Assembly (NCBI RefSeq): GCF_017104965.1 | Contig: NZ_JAAGPR010000041.1 | Span: 1-64,000 of the forward strand | DNA length: 64,000 nt | Source of the DNA: Paraburkholderia sp. Ac-20340 | Lineage (GTDB): Bacteria; Pseudomonadota; Gammaproteobacteria; Burkholderiales; Burkholderiaceae | Reading direction: 5' to 3' | Part shown: piece by piece, positions 33,480 through 41,631 of the stretch | How the letters are laid out: each line of letters opens with the position of its first letter | How positions within the stretch are numbered: position 1 is the stretch's first letter | The notes under the pieces: model-generated | What the model saw: the letters and a program-made list of their open reading frames with translations, nothing else | Told to the model about the DNA's origin: nothing | Database searches by the model: none | Position numbers and translations under genes: made by a program

Positions 33480-34826
33480 TTAACGCATCGGGACTCCGCC
33501 ACCCTTGAAGTTGGCCTTCTTGAGCAGCGATTCATATTGTTGCGACATGACGTACGACTGCACCTGCGCCATGAAGTCCATTGTGACGACGACAATGATC
33601 AGCAGCGACGTTCCACCAAAATAAAACGGCACATTCCAGCGCAGCACCAGAAACTCAGGCAGTAGACAGACAAACACGATATAGATCGCACCGGCCAGCG
33701 TCAGACGCGTGAGGATGCGGTCGATATAACGTGCCGTCTGATCGCCCGGACGGATGCCAGGAACGAACGCGCCACTTTTCTTCAGGTTGTCGGCCGTTTC
33801 CCTGCTGTTGAACACCAGAGCGGTGTAGAAGAAGCAGAAGAAGACGATCGCCAACGCATACAGCAACACGTACACGGGCTGGCCAGGCTTGAGGGCTTCG
33901 GCCACGTTGTGCAGCGTGTTCGCGAACCAGCTGTCTCGCGAACCCGAACTGAACCAGTTCAGGATGGTTGCCGGGAACAAGATGATCGACGATGCAAAGA
34001 TCGGCGGAATCACGCCCGACATGTTCAGCTTGAGCGGCAGGTGCGACGACTGCCCACCGTAGATCTTGTTGCCAACCTGACGCTTCGCATAGTTCACGAG
34101 GATCTTGCGCTGGCCGCGTTCGATGAACACCACCAGGTACGTCACGGCTGCAATCAGCGCCACGATGATGATCGCCGAGACGGGGCCCATCGAGCCGGTT
34201 TGCACCAGCGAGAAGAGACCGCCAATCGCGTTCGGGAAACCCGCTGCGATACCGCCGAAGATGATGATCGAGATACCGTTGCCAAGCCCGCGTTCCGTGA
34301 TCTGCTCACCAAGCCACATCAGGAACATCGTGCCCGTCACCAGCGTCACGACCGTCGTCAGACGGAACACCATGCCCGGATCGATCACGAGTGCCGGCTG
34401 ATTTTCCAGCGCGACTGCAATGCCGAAGGCCTGAAAGGTCGCCAGCACTACCGTGAAGATCCGCGTGTACTGCGTAATCTTGCGTTGTCCAGCCTGCCCT
34501 TCCTTCTTCAGCGCCTCGAGCTGGGGCGAGACGATCGCCATCAGCTGCAGGATGATCGACGCCGAGATATACGGCATCACACCCAGCGCGAAGATCGTAA
34601 AGCGAGACAGTGCGCCGCCCGAGAACATGTTGAACATGCCAAGGATGCCGCCTGACTGGCTCTGGAAGAGCTTCGCCAGTTGATCCGGGTCGATGCCCGG
34701 CACCGGAATGTGCGCACCGATACGATAAACGACCAGCGCCAGCAGCAAGAACATTGCACGCCGGCGCAGGTCGCCGAACTTCGGAGCGCTGCGACCGGTT
34801 TTTGCGAGACTCGGGCTGTTAGCCAA
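33480..34826 (-). CDS. secY: protein translocase channel SecY
   Basis: A 448-residue inner-membrane channel of SecYEG with ten hydrophobic helices. Recognisable parts: RAMFLLLALVVYRIGAHIPVPGID (TM1), the plug region after it, ILLQ/LMAIVSPQLEALKKEGQAGQRKI and the C-terminal SLLKKANFKGG. The start codon appears to be TTG at 34826 (MANSPSLAK), with AGAAGG a few nt upstream. Between rplO and infA in the spc cluster. Confidence 0.97.
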   Translation of the reverse strand: MANSPSLAKTGRSAPKFGDLRRRAMFLLLALVVYRIGAHIPVPGIDPDQLAKLFQSQSGGILGMFNMFSGGALSRFTIFALGVMPYISASIILQLMAIVSPQLEALKKEGQAGQRKITQYTRIFTVVLATFQAFGIAVALENQPALVIDPGMVFRLTTVVTLVTGTMFLMWLGEQITERGLGNGISIIIFGGIAAGFPNAIGGLFSLVQTGSMGPVSAIIIVALIAAVTYLVVFIERGQRKILVNYAKRQVGNKIYGGQSSHLPLKLNMSGVIPPIFASSIILFPATILNWFSSGSRDSWFANTLHNVAEALKPGQPVYVLLYALAIVFFCFFYTALVFNSRETADNLKKSGAFVPGIRPGDQTARYIDRILTRLTLAGAIYIVFVCLLPEFLVLRWNVPFYFGGTSLLIIVVVTMDFMAQVQSYVMSQQYESLLKKANFKGGGVPMR

Positions 34827-34885
34827 GTACCTTCTCCGATGCAGATGTTAGTGACGGCGGGCAAGCCCGCACGCACCACTCACAA

Positions 34886-35320
34886 TCACTCGGCAAAAGA
34901 ACCGCCTGCTGCTTCAATCGCAGCACGCGCATTCTTCGTCGCACCCAGGCCCTTGACCACGACCTTGCGCTTGATCTCGCCAGTAGCGATGATCTTTGCG
35001 GAACGGGTCATTTCGCCAACGAGACCTGCCTGCTTGAGAGCCAACAGATCGATTTCGTCGACCGGCAGCTTCTCGATGTCAGCAAGGCGCACTTCACCGA
35101 CGAATTCCTTCGTCAGCGAGGTGAAGCCACGCTTCGGCAGGCGACGCTGCAGAGGCATCTGACCGCCTTCGAAGCCGACTTTATGAAAGCCGCCCGAACG
35201 CGATTTCTGACCCTTGTGACCACGACCTGCGGTCTTGCCGAGGCCAGAGCCGATGCCGCGGCCGACACGACGCTTAGCGTGCTTCGCGCCTTCTGCCGGC
35301 TTCAGGTTATTCAATTCCAT
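34886..35320 (-). CDS. rplO: 50S ribosomal protein L15
   Basis: A 144-residue late-assembly protein. Begins MELNNLKPAEGAKHAKRRVGRGIGSGLGKTAGRGHKGQKSR-like sequence and has GGFHKVGFEGGQMPLQRRLPKRGF. The ATG at 35320 has CAGGAG about 7 nt upstream. Directly after rpmD. Confidence 0.97.
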   Translation of the reverse strand: MELNNLKPAEGAKHAKRRVGRGIGSGLGKTAGRGHKGQKSRSGGFHKVGFEGGQMPLQRRLPKRGFTSLTKEFVGEVRLADIEKLPVDEIDLLALKQAGLVGEMTRSAKIIATGEIKRKVVVKGLGATKNARAAIEAAGGSFAE

Positions 35321-35350
35321 TTTCAACTCCTGGAGTCTTTGGTCGACCGC

Positions 35351-35533
35351 TTAGCCGATGACCTTAACGAGGTACGAGACCTTGTTGATCATGCCGCGCA
35401 CAGCCGGCGTGTCCTGCAGCTCGGAAACCGAGTTCAGGCGGCGCAGGCCGAGACCGCGCACAGTGGCACGGTGCGTTTCGCGGGTCCCAATCAGGCTCTT
35501 GACGAGCTGAACCTTGACAGTTTTTTCAGACAT
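35351..35533 (-). CDS. rpmD: 50S ribosomal protein L30
   Basis: A 60-residue protein beginning MSEKTVKVQLVKSLIGT, with RGLGLRRLNSVSELQDTP and a C-terminal KVSYLVKVIG. The ATG at 35533 lies 10 bp after the rpsE stop; the longer open frame upstream is inside rpsE. Confidence 0.97.
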   Translation of the reverse strand: MSEKTVKVQLVKSLIGTRETHRATVRGLGLRRLNSVSELQDTPAVRGMINKVSYLVKVIG

Positions 35534-35543
35534 GGTGCCCACC

Positions 35544-36062
35544 TTAGCCCAGAATTTCTTCGACGGACTTGCCGCGCTTCGCCGCGATGTCAGCCGGCGT
35601 CGACTGCTTGCGCAGACCGTCCAGCGTTGCACGCACGAGGTTGTACGGGTTCGTCGAACCGTGGCTCTTTGCCACGACGTTCTGCACGCCCATCACGTCG
35701 AACACTGCGCGCATCGGGCCGCCGGCGATCACGCCCGTACCTGCCTTCGCCGGAGCGAGGAGGACGACCGATGCGCCATGCTTGCCGTGCACTTCGTGTT
35801 GCAGGGTGCCGTTCTTCAGGGGCACCTTGAACATGTTGCGACGAGCTTGTTCCATCGCCTTCTGGACAGCAACCGGCACTTCTTTCGACTTGCCCTTGCC
35901 CATACCGACGCGGCCATCACCATCGCCAACCACGGTCAGAGCGGCGAAACCGAGAATACGGCCGCCCTTCACAACCTTGGTCACGCGATTGACCGAAATC
36001 ATTTTTTCGCGAAGGCCGTCGTCGCGTTCGTCAGCCTGAACTTTCGCTTGCATCTTTGCCAT
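35544..36062 (-). CDS. rpsE: 30S ribosomal protein S5
   Basis: A 172-residue decoding-accuracy protein with an N-terminal double-stranded-RNA-binding-like fold (REKMISVNRVTKVVKGGRILGFAALTVVGD) and a C-terminal fold with GTGVIAGGPMRAVFDVMGV. The spectinomycin loop region (residues about 20-35) looks wild type. Between rplR and rpmD. Confidence 0.97.
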   Translation of the reverse strand: MAKMQAKVQADERDDGLREKMISVNRVTKVVKGGRILGFAALTVVGDGDGRVGMGKGKSKEVPVAVQKAMEQARRNMFKVPLKNGTLQHEVHGKHGASVVLLAPAKAGTGVIAGGPMRAVFDVMGVQNVVAKSHGSTNPYNLVRATLDGLRKQSTPADIAAKRGKSVEEILG

Positions 36063-36076
36063 GACGAATTCCTTCC

Positions 36077-36442
36077 TTAGAACTTGAGCCCGGCTTCGCG
36101 CGCAGCATCAGCCAGCGCCTTGACGCGGCCGTGATAGCGGAAACCCGAGCGGTCAAAGGCGACGGATTCGATGCCGGCGGCCTTAGCCTTTTCTGCAATA
36201 CGCTTGCCGATCAGCGAGGCTGCCGCGACGTTGCCGCCCTTGCCCGACTGGTCAGCCAGTTGCGCACGCACTTCGGCTTCAAGCGTCGACGCGCTGGCGA
36301 GCACCTTGGTGCCGCACGGCGAGAACACTTGCGCGTAGATGTGCGTGTTCGTGCGATGCACGGCCAGGCGCGCGACCTGCAGCTCAGCGATCTTGAGACG
36401 CGTCTGACGAGCGCGGCGCAGGCGAGTTTGAGTCTTATCCAT
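36077..36442 (-). CDS. rplR: 50S ribosomal protein L18
   Basis: A 121-residue 5S rRNA-binding protein. A basic N-terminus (RLRRARQTRLKI) is followed by RLAVHRTNTHIYAQV, and the C-terminal AFDRSGFRYHGRVKALADAAREAGLKF is diagnostic. Between rplF and rpsE. Confidence 0.97.
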   Translation of the reverse strand: MDKTQTRLRRARQTRLKIAELQVARLAVHRTNTHIYAQVFSPCGTKVLASASTLEAEVRAQLADQSGKGGNVAAASLIGKRIAEKAKAAGIESVAFDRSGFRYHGRVKALADAAREAGLKF

Positions 36443-36454
36443 GATTGCGCACCC

Positions 36455-36985
36455 TTACTTCTTCTTCGTTTCTTTGAGGATCACGACCTCGTTGGCGTAA
36501 CGCACACCCTTGCCCTTGTAGGGCTCCGGCGGGCGATAACCGCGCACTTCGGCTGCGGTCTGGCCAACTTTCTGCTTGTCGATCCCCTTGATCACGATTT
36601 CCGTTTGCGACGGGGTTTCAGCCTTCACGCCTTCCGGCATCTGGTGCACCACCGGGTGCGAGAAACCCAGCGACAGGTTCAGCTTGTCGCCTTGTGCCTG
36701 AGCACGGTAACCAACGCCAACCAGCGTCAGCTTGCGCTCAAAACCCTTCGTCACGCCATGCACCATGTTCGCGACGATCGCGCGCATCGTGCCAGACATC
36801 GCATTCGCTTCGCGGCTGTCGTCCGCCGGCTCAAACTTGAGCACGCCGTTGTCGTTGACCACTTTCACGAGGCCGTTCGCAGCTTGCGAAATCGTACCCA
36901 GCGCGCCCTTGACGGTAATCTTCTCGTCGCTGAGCGTCGCTTCTGCGCCTTGCAGCGCGACCGGGCTCTTACCTACTCGAGACAT
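36455..36985 (-). CDS. rplF: 50S ribosomal protein L6
   Basis: A 176-residue protein near the sarcin-ricin loop with two repeated domains. MSRVGKSPVALQ begins it, GYRAQAQGDKLNLSLGFSHPV lies in the middle and RGYRPPEPYKGKGVRYANEVVILKETKKK ends it. Between rpsH and rplR. Confidence 0.97.
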   Translation of the reverse strand: MSRVGKSPVALQGAEATLSDEKITVKGALGTISQAANGLVKVVNDNGVLKFEPADDSREANAMSGTMRAIVANMVHGVTKGFERKLTLVGVGYRAQAQGDKLNLSLGFSHPVVHQMPEGVKAETPSQTEIVIKGIDKQKVGQTAAEVRGYRPPEPYKGKGVRYANEVVILKETKKK

Positions 36986-37003
36986 GTTTCTTCTCCTTAG
37001 GTC

Positions 37004-37399
37004 TTAAGCGACGTAGCAGATAACTTCGCCGCCGACGCCAGTAGCGCGCGCCTTGCGGTCCGTCATCACACCCTTCGGCGTCGAGACGATCGCAACACCC
37101 AGGCCATTCATGACCGACGGGATGTCGTTGCGGCCGCGGTACACGCGCAGACCAGGCTTCGAAACGCGTTCAATGCGCTCGATAACCGGACGGCCAGCGT
37201 AGTACTTCAACGCGATGTTCAATTCCGACTTCGCACCTTCGGTTTTCACCGCGAAGTCGTCGATATAACCTTCGTCCTTCAGAACCTGCGCAATCGCAAT
37301 CTTCACTTTCGACGAGGGCATAGCAACCGAAACCTTCTCGACCATCTGCGCATTGCGGATGCGAGTCAGCATATCGGCGATAGGATCACTCATGCTCAT
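37004..37399 (-). CDS. rpsH: 30S ribosomal protein S8
   Basis: A 131-residue central-domain protein. Begins MSMSDPIADMLTRIRNAQ and ends GVMTDRKARATGVGGEVICYVA, both family signatures. In E. coli S8 represses the spc operon by binding mRNA near rplE; no such hairpin was verified here. Confidence 0.97.
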   Translation of the reverse strand: MSMSDPIADMLTRIRNAQMVEKVSVAMPSSKVKIAIAQVLKDEGYIDDFAVKTEGAKSELNIALKYYAGRPVIERIERVSKPGLRVYRGRNDIPSVMNGLGVAIVSTPKGVMTDRKARATGVGGEVICYVA

Positions 37400-37413
37400 T
37401 TATGTTTCTCCTA

Positions 37414-37719
37414 TTACCAGCTCGCCTTGGTGATGCCAGGGATCTCACCACGGAACGCGATTTCACGAATCTTGTTACGTGCGAGACCGAATTTGCGGAA
37501 CGTGCCACGCGGACGACCCGTGATCGCGCAGCGGTTACGCTTGCGGGTCGGGTTCGAGTTACGGGGCAGTTGTTGCAGTTCGAGGCGAGCTGCGTAACGC
37601 TCTTCTTCCGACTTGCTTTGGTCGTCGATGATCGCCTTCAGCTCTGCACGCTTCGGTGCAAATTTCGCTGCCAGACGAGCGCGCTTCTTTTCACGTTCGA
37701 TCAGTGCCAGTTTAGCCAC
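37414..37719 (-). CDS. rpsN: 30S ribosomal protein S14 (zinc-free type)
   Basis: A 101-residue protein beginning MAKLALIEREKKRARLAAKFAPKR and ending FGLARNKIREIAFRGEIPGITKASW. It lacks the C-x2-C pairs, so it is the long zinc-independent form. Start is GTG at 37719. Between rplE and rpsH. Confidence 0.97.
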   Translation of the reverse strand: MAKLALIEREKKRARLAAKFAPKRAELKAIIDDQSKSEEERYAARLELQQLPRNSNPTRKRNRCAITGRPRGTFRKFGLARNKIREIAFRGEIPGITKASW

Positions 37720-37726
37720 GGTAACC

Positions 37727-38266
37727 TCAGTTGCGGAACGGGAACTTGAAGCCGGCGAGCAGTGCCTTTGCTTCTTCGTCAGTCTTCGCGGTCGTCGTGA
37801 TGCTGATGTTCAGCCCACGCAGTGCGTCGATCTTGTCGTAGTCGATTTCGGGGAAAATGATCTGCTCTTTCACACCGATGTTGTAGTTACCACGGCCGTC
37901 GAATGCCTTGCCCGACACGCCACGGAAGTCGCGCACGCGGGGCAGCGCAACCGTAACGAAACGGTCCAGGAATTCGTACATGGCATTGCCACGCAGGGTA
38001 ACCATCGTGCCAATCGGGTAGCTTTCGCGGATCTTGAAACCAGCGATTGCCTTACGCGACTTGGTGATAACAGGCTTCTGGCCGGCGATCTTCGTGAGGT
38101 CGCCAACGGCGTGCTCAAGGACCTTCTTGTCAGCGACGGCTTCACCAACACCCATGTTCAGGGTGATCTTGGTGAGGCGCGGCACTTCCATGACCGACTT
38201 GTAACCGAACTTCTCGATCAGGCCAGGAACGACCTTCTCTTTGTAAAATTCTTGCAAACGTGCCAT
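37727..38266 (-). CDS. rplE: 50S ribosomal protein L5
   Basis: A 179-residue 5S rRNA and P-site contact protein. MARLQEFYKEKVVPGLIEKFGYKSVMEVPR opens it. GQKPVITKSRKAIAGFKIRESYPIG and GVKEQIIFPEIDYDKIDALRGLNISITTTAKTDEEA-type sequence confirm it. Between rplX and rpsN. Confidence 0.97.
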   Translation of the reverse strand: MARLQEFYKEKVVPGLIEKFGYKSVMEVPRLTKITLNMGVGEAVADKKVLEHAVGDLTKIAGQKPVITKSRKAIAGFKIRESYPIGTMVTLRGNAMYEFLDRFVTVALPRVRDFRGVSGKAFDGRGNYNIGVKEQIIFPEIDYDKIDALRGLNISITTTAKTDEEAKALLAGFKFPFRN

Positions 38267-38282
38267 TTTTTACTCCGCAGCG

Positions 38283-38591
38283 TCAGGCGCTCAGGACAGC
38301 ACCGGTCGTCTTCAGGAAACGAACCTTCTTGTCCCCTTCGACCTTGATGCCCACGCGCGACGGCTTGCCGTTCGCGTCGACCAATGCGACGTTCGAGATA
38401 GCCAGCGGCATAGCCTTGGCTTCCACGCCACCCGTCGTACCCTTCATGGGGTTCGGCTTAACATGCTTTTTAGCAATGTTGATGCCTTCGACAGTAACGC
38501 GCTCTTCGCCAATCGCCACTACGACGCCGCGCTTGCCCTTGTCTTTGCCAGTGACGACAATAACTTCGTCACCCTTGCGAATCTTGTTCAT
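38283..38591 (-). CDS. rplX: 50S ribosomal protein L24
   Basis: A 102-residue assembly initiator with an N-terminal KOW motif (KGDEVIVVTGKDKGKRGVV). Residues NIAKKHVKPNPMKGTTGGVEAKAMPL follow. Between rplN (9-bp gap) and rplE. Confidence 0.97.
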   Translation of the reverse strand: MNKIRKGDEVIVVTGKDKGKRGVVVAIGEERVTVEGINIAKKHVKPNPMKGTTGGVEAKAMPLAISNVALVDANGKPSRVGIKVEGDKKVRFLKTTGAVLSA

Positions 38592-38600
38592 CGCGACTCC

Positions 38601-38969
38601 TTACAGCACTTCCGGCGCAAGCGAAACGATCTTCATGAATCGTTCACCACGCAGCTCACGCGTAACCGGCCCGAAGATACGGGTGCCGATCGGCTCAAGC
38701 TTGGTATTCAAAAGCACGGCGGCGTTGCCATCGAACTTGATCAGCGAGCCGTCTTGACGGCGCACGCCCTTCGCGGTGCGAACCACAACAGCGTTGTAGA
38801 TTTCGCCCTTTTTCACGCGCCCACGCGGCGTTGCCTCTTTGACGGTCACCTTGATGATGTCGCCAATGCTGGCATAACGACGCTTCGAGCCGCCGAGCAC
38901 CTTGATGCACATGACTTCACGCGCACCCGTGTTGTCGGCTACTTCAAGCCGAGTTTCGGTCTGGATCAT
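38601..38969 (-). CDS. rplN: 50S ribosomal protein L14
   Basis: A 122-residue intersubunit-face protein. MIQTETRLEVADNTGAREVMCIKVLGGSKRRYA opens it, and GNAAVLLNTKLEPIGTRIFGPVTRELR lies near the end. First gene of the spc cluster; a 355-bp region with a promoter precedes it. Confidence 0.97.
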   Translation of the reverse strand: MIQTETRLEVADNTGAREVMCIKVLGGSKRRYASIGDIIKVTVKEATPRGRVKKGEIYNAVVVRTAKGVRRQDGSLIKFDGNAAVLLNTKLEPIGTRIFGPVTRELRGERFMKIVSLAPEVL

Positions 38970-39210
38970 GGTTTATCTTTCCCAACTTAATCCGGTTGCG
39001 CCACCATGGCACATCCGGTCAGTCTTGGTCCCGTCAGCCGCGCCGCCACTAGAACGACCGCTCAGCTGCTTGGGTAAGAACAGCAGCGACGGCAAACGAA
39101 ACCGGCCATCGCATTCCGGTGAATCTTGCAGATCCGGACTGGCGTCCGAACCACTTCCCTCACTACACCGCCCGTTGCTTTGCCAACAACGCGCCCATAA
39201 AGAGGGAAGA

Positions 39211-39236
39211 CCAAGACTATAACTCTATAATCTTGG
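39211..39236. repeat. inverted repeat over the spc promoter
   Basis: Arms CCAAGACTATA and TATAATCTTGG (one mismatch) with a 4-bp centre cover the -10 and half the spacer. Operator-like geometry; function is inferred only from position. Confidence 0.6.
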
Positions 39237-39244
39237 TCTCGCAA
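39216..39244 (-). promoter_or_regulatory. spc promoter upstream of rplN
   Basis: On the minus strand TTGCGA (39244-39239), a 17-bp spacer, and TATAGT (39221-39216). This corresponds to the position of the spc promoter in E. coli, between rpsQ and rplN. Confidence 0.75.
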
Positions 39245-39324
39245 GCGAAATCTTTAGCGATTTCAACAACTTCTACTCCCCGGGGATGGTGCCAACTTCG
39301 GCTCCCCGGGGTTTGCGTCATTTT

Positions 39325-39597
39325 TTAGATGACGCGTGCTGCTTCGATCAGCTTCGACACGGTCCAGGCCTTCGTCTTCGAGAGAGGACGGGTCTCCTGG
39401 ATTTCAACGAGGTCACCCTCGTTGTACGTGTTCGCTTCGTCGTGAGCGTGGTACTTCTTCGACTGCACGACGTACTTGCCGTAGATCGGGTGCTTGACGC
39501 GGCGCTCGACCAGAACGGTGACCGTCTTGTCCATCTTGTTGCTGACGACTTTGCCGACCAGCGTCCGCTTAAGCGAGGTTTTCACGCTTTCGTTCAT
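39325..39597 (-). CDS. rpsQ: 30S ribosomal protein S17
   Basis: A 90-residue OB-fold 16S-binding protein. LVGKVVSNKMDKTVTVLVERRVKHPIYGKYV and GDLVEIQETRPLSKTKAW are diagnostic. Its ATG overlaps the rpmC stop by 4 nt. Last gene of the S10 cluster. Confidence 0.97.
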   Translation of the reverse strand: MNESVKTSLKRTLVGKVVSNKMDKTVTVLVERRVKHPIYGKYVVQSKKYHAHDEANTYNEGDLVEIQETRPLSKTKAWTVSKLIEAARVI

Positions 39598-39788
39598 TTC
39601 TGGTTCGCCTTCTGAGTCAGGACGGTCCGCACACGTGCGATGTCGCGACGAACCTTCTTCAGCTGGCTCGTGTTCGTGAGCTGCTGGGTCGCGAGTTGCA
39701 TGCGCAGGCCGAATTGCGCCTTCAAGAGGTCCGACAGCTCTTGATCGAGCGCGGCCTTGTCTTTCTGAAGAAGTTCAGATGCCTTCAT
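39594..39788 (-). CDS. rpmC: 50S ribosomal protein L29
   Basis: A 64-residue two-helix protein at the tunnel exit. Begins MKASELLQKD and has LRMQLATQQLTNTSQLKKVRRDIARVRTVL. ATG at 39788; the preceding in-frame codon is TTG and less likely. Overlaps rpsQ by 4 nt. Confidence 0.96.
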   Translation of the reverse strand: MKASELLQKDKAALDQELSDLLKAQFGLRMQLATQQLTNTSQLKKVRRDIARVRTVLTQKANQK

Positions 39789-39799
39789 CAAATCACTCC

Positions 39800-40216
39800 T
39801 TAGGCGCCGAGCTGGCGAACCATGAAGACCGTCTTCAGCGGCAGCTTGGCTGCAGCCAGACGGAAGGCTTCACGGGCCAGTTCTTCGGACACACCATCCA
39901 TTTCATACAGCATCTTGCCCGGCTGAATCTCAGCGACGTAGTACTCAGGGTTACCTTTACCGTTACCCATACGTACTTCCGCCGGCTTTTGCGAGATCGG
40001 CTTATCCGGGAAGATACGGATCCAGATGCGGCCACCACGCTTGATGTGACGCGTCATTGCACGACGTGCCGACTCAATCTGGCGTGCGGTCAGACGACCA
40101 CGACCGATAGCCTTCAGACCGAATTCACCGAACGAAACTGCGTTGCCGCGAGTTGCGACGCCGGTGTTACGACCCTTCTGCTCTTTGCGATACTTCCTGC
40201 GTTTCGGTTGCAGCAT
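39800..40216 (-). CDS. rplP: 50S ribosomal protein L16
   Basis: A 138-residue protein near the A-site tRNA. MLQPKRRKYRKEQKGRN opens it. RGGRIWIRIFPDKPISQKPAEVRMGNGKGNPEYYVA is conserved, including the arginine that is hydroxylated in E. coli. Between rpsC and rpmC. Confidence 0.97.
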   Translation of the reverse strand: MLQPKRRKYRKEQKGRNTGVATRGNAVSFGEFGLKAIGRGRLTARQIESARRAMTRHIKRGGRIWIRIFPDKPISQKPAEVRMGNGKGNPEYYVAEIQPGKMLYEMDGVSEELAREAFRLAAAKLPLKTVFMVRQLGA

Positions 40217-40218
40217 CG

Positions 40219-40992
40219 TTATTCTCCAGTCTTGCCGTCACGACGCGGTGCGCCACGACGGGCACCCGGCGCGCCTTCACGGCCACGACGGTCGCCACCC
40301 GGACGAGCGTTGCGGCGCGGACGCTTTTCTTCGGCGACTTCTTCAACCACCGGTGCGTCGTTACGGCCGAGCGTGTCGCCCTTGTAGACCCAAACCTTCA
40401 CGCCGATGATGCCGTACGTCGTCTTCGCTTCCGAGGTTGCGTAGTCGATGTCAGCACGCAGCGTGTGAAGCGGCACTCGACCTTCGCGGTACCATTCGGT
40501 ACGTGCGATTTCGATACCGTTCAGACGGCCGGCGCTCATGATCTTGATGCCTTGGGCACCCAGACGCATCGCGTTCTGCATCGCGCGCTTCATTGCGCGA
40601 CGGAACATGATGCGGCGCTCGAGCTGTTGCGTAATCGAGTCGGCGATCAGTTGCGCATCCGTTTCCGGCTTGCGAATTTCTTCGATGTTGACGTGAACCG
40701 GCACGCCCATGCGCTTTTGCAGTTCGGCCTTGAGGAGTTCGATGTCCTCGCCCTTCTTGCCGATAACCACACCCGGACGCGAGCTGTAAATCGTGATACG
40801 AGCGTTCTTAGCCGGACGCTCGATCACAACACGGCCCACCGAAGCGTTCTTCAGCTTCTTCTTCAGGTATTCACGAACACCGATGTCTTCCTTCAACATC
40901 GCCGCGAAATTGTTGTTGTTCGCGTACCAACGCGAAGCCCAATTGCGGCTGACGGCCAAACGGAAGCCAGTCGGATGAATTTTCTGTCCCAT
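40219..40992 (-). CDS. rpsC: 30S ribosomal protein S3
   Basis: A 257-residue mRNA-entry protein with a KH domain (PGVVIGKKGEDIELLKAELQ) and the S3 C-terminal domain. The ATG at 40992 gives MGQKIHPTGFRLAVSRNWASRW; 14 upstream codons are not conserved and overlap the rplV end. The C-terminal ~40 residues are an Arg/Gly-rich disordered tail (RNARPGGDRRGREGAPGARRG) typical of Burkholderiales. Confidence 0.97.
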   Translation of the reverse strand: MGQKIHPTGFRLAVSRNWASRWYANNNNFAAMLKEDIGVREYLKKKLKNASVGRVVIERPAKNARITIYSSRPGVVIGKKGEDIELLKAELQKRMGVPVHVNIEEIRKPETDAQLIADSITQQLERRIMFRRAMKRAMQNAMRLGAQGIKIMSAGRLNGIEIARTEWYREGRVPLHTLRADIDYATSEAKTTYGIIGVKVWVYKGDTLGRNDAPVVEEVAEEKRPRRNARPGGDRRGREGAPGARRGAPRRDGKTGE

Positions 40993-41003
40993 CGTATGGC
41001 TCC

Positions 41004-41333
41004 TTAATTCCCGACCGTCACAGTGATGTGACACGATTGCTTCTCGATGCGGTTACCGCGACCCTTAGCGCGTGCGGTAAAACGCTTCAGCGAAGCAGCC
41101 TTATCGACGTAGATGCTCTTGATCTTGAGCTCGTCGATGTCAGCACCTTCGTTGTGCTCTGCATTGGCGATTGCCGACAGCACAACCTTTTTCACGATGC
41201 CTGCCGCTTTCTTCGGCGAGAACGTCAGAACGTTCAGTGCCTTGTCGACCGGCAGACCGCGGATCTGGTCAGCCACAAGACGCGTCTTCTGCGCCGAGAT
41301 GCGGGCACCGCGATGAATTGCCTTCACTTCCAT
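41004..41333 (-). CDS. rplV: 50S ribosomal protein L22
   Basis: A 109-residue tunnel-lining protein. [34 protein letters not shown] and the loop with [20 protein letters not shown] are diagnostic. The loop region linked to macrolide binding looks normal. Between rpsS and rpsC. Confidence 0.97.
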
Positions 41334-41345
41334 CTTGATTGCCCC

Positions 41346-41621
41346 TTATTTCTTGGCCTTCTTGTCGGCTGCGTGACCCTTGAACGTACGGGTCAGTGCG
41401 AACTCGCCAAGCTTGTGGCCGACCATGTTTTCCGTGACATACACGGGAACGTGTTGACGGCCGTTATGAACGGCGATCGTCAGGCCGATGAAATCCGGCA
41501 GGATCGTCGAACGACGCGACCAGGTCTTGATCGGTTTCTTGTCGCGCGTTGCTGCAGCCGCCTCAACCTTCTTCAGCAAATGGGCGTCGCAGAACGGACC
41601 TTTCTTAATAGAACGTGCCAT
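41346..41621 (-). CDS. rpsS: 30S ribosomal protein S19
   Basis: A 91-residue head protein. MARSIKKGPFCDAHLLKKVE and the segment RSTILPDFIGLTIAVHNGRQHVPVYVTENMVGHKLGEFALTRTFKGH-type sequence identify it. Between rplB and rplV. Confidence 0.97.
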   Translation of the reverse strand: MARSIKKGPFCDAHLLKKVEAAAATRDKKPIKTWSRRSTILPDFIGLTIAVHNGRQHVPVYVTENMVGHKLGEFALTRTFKGHAADKKAKK

Positions 41622-41631
41622 TGCCTACTCC

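Larger units (their letters stand above)
38970..39324. other. S10/spc junction: leader and promoter region
   Basis: No coding sequence supported. It holds the spc promoter (39216-39244) with an 11-bp inverted repeat over it, two copies of CTCCCCGGGG (39276-39285, 39302-39311) after rpsQ, and a ~245-nt untranslated leader before rplN. Confidence 0.7.
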
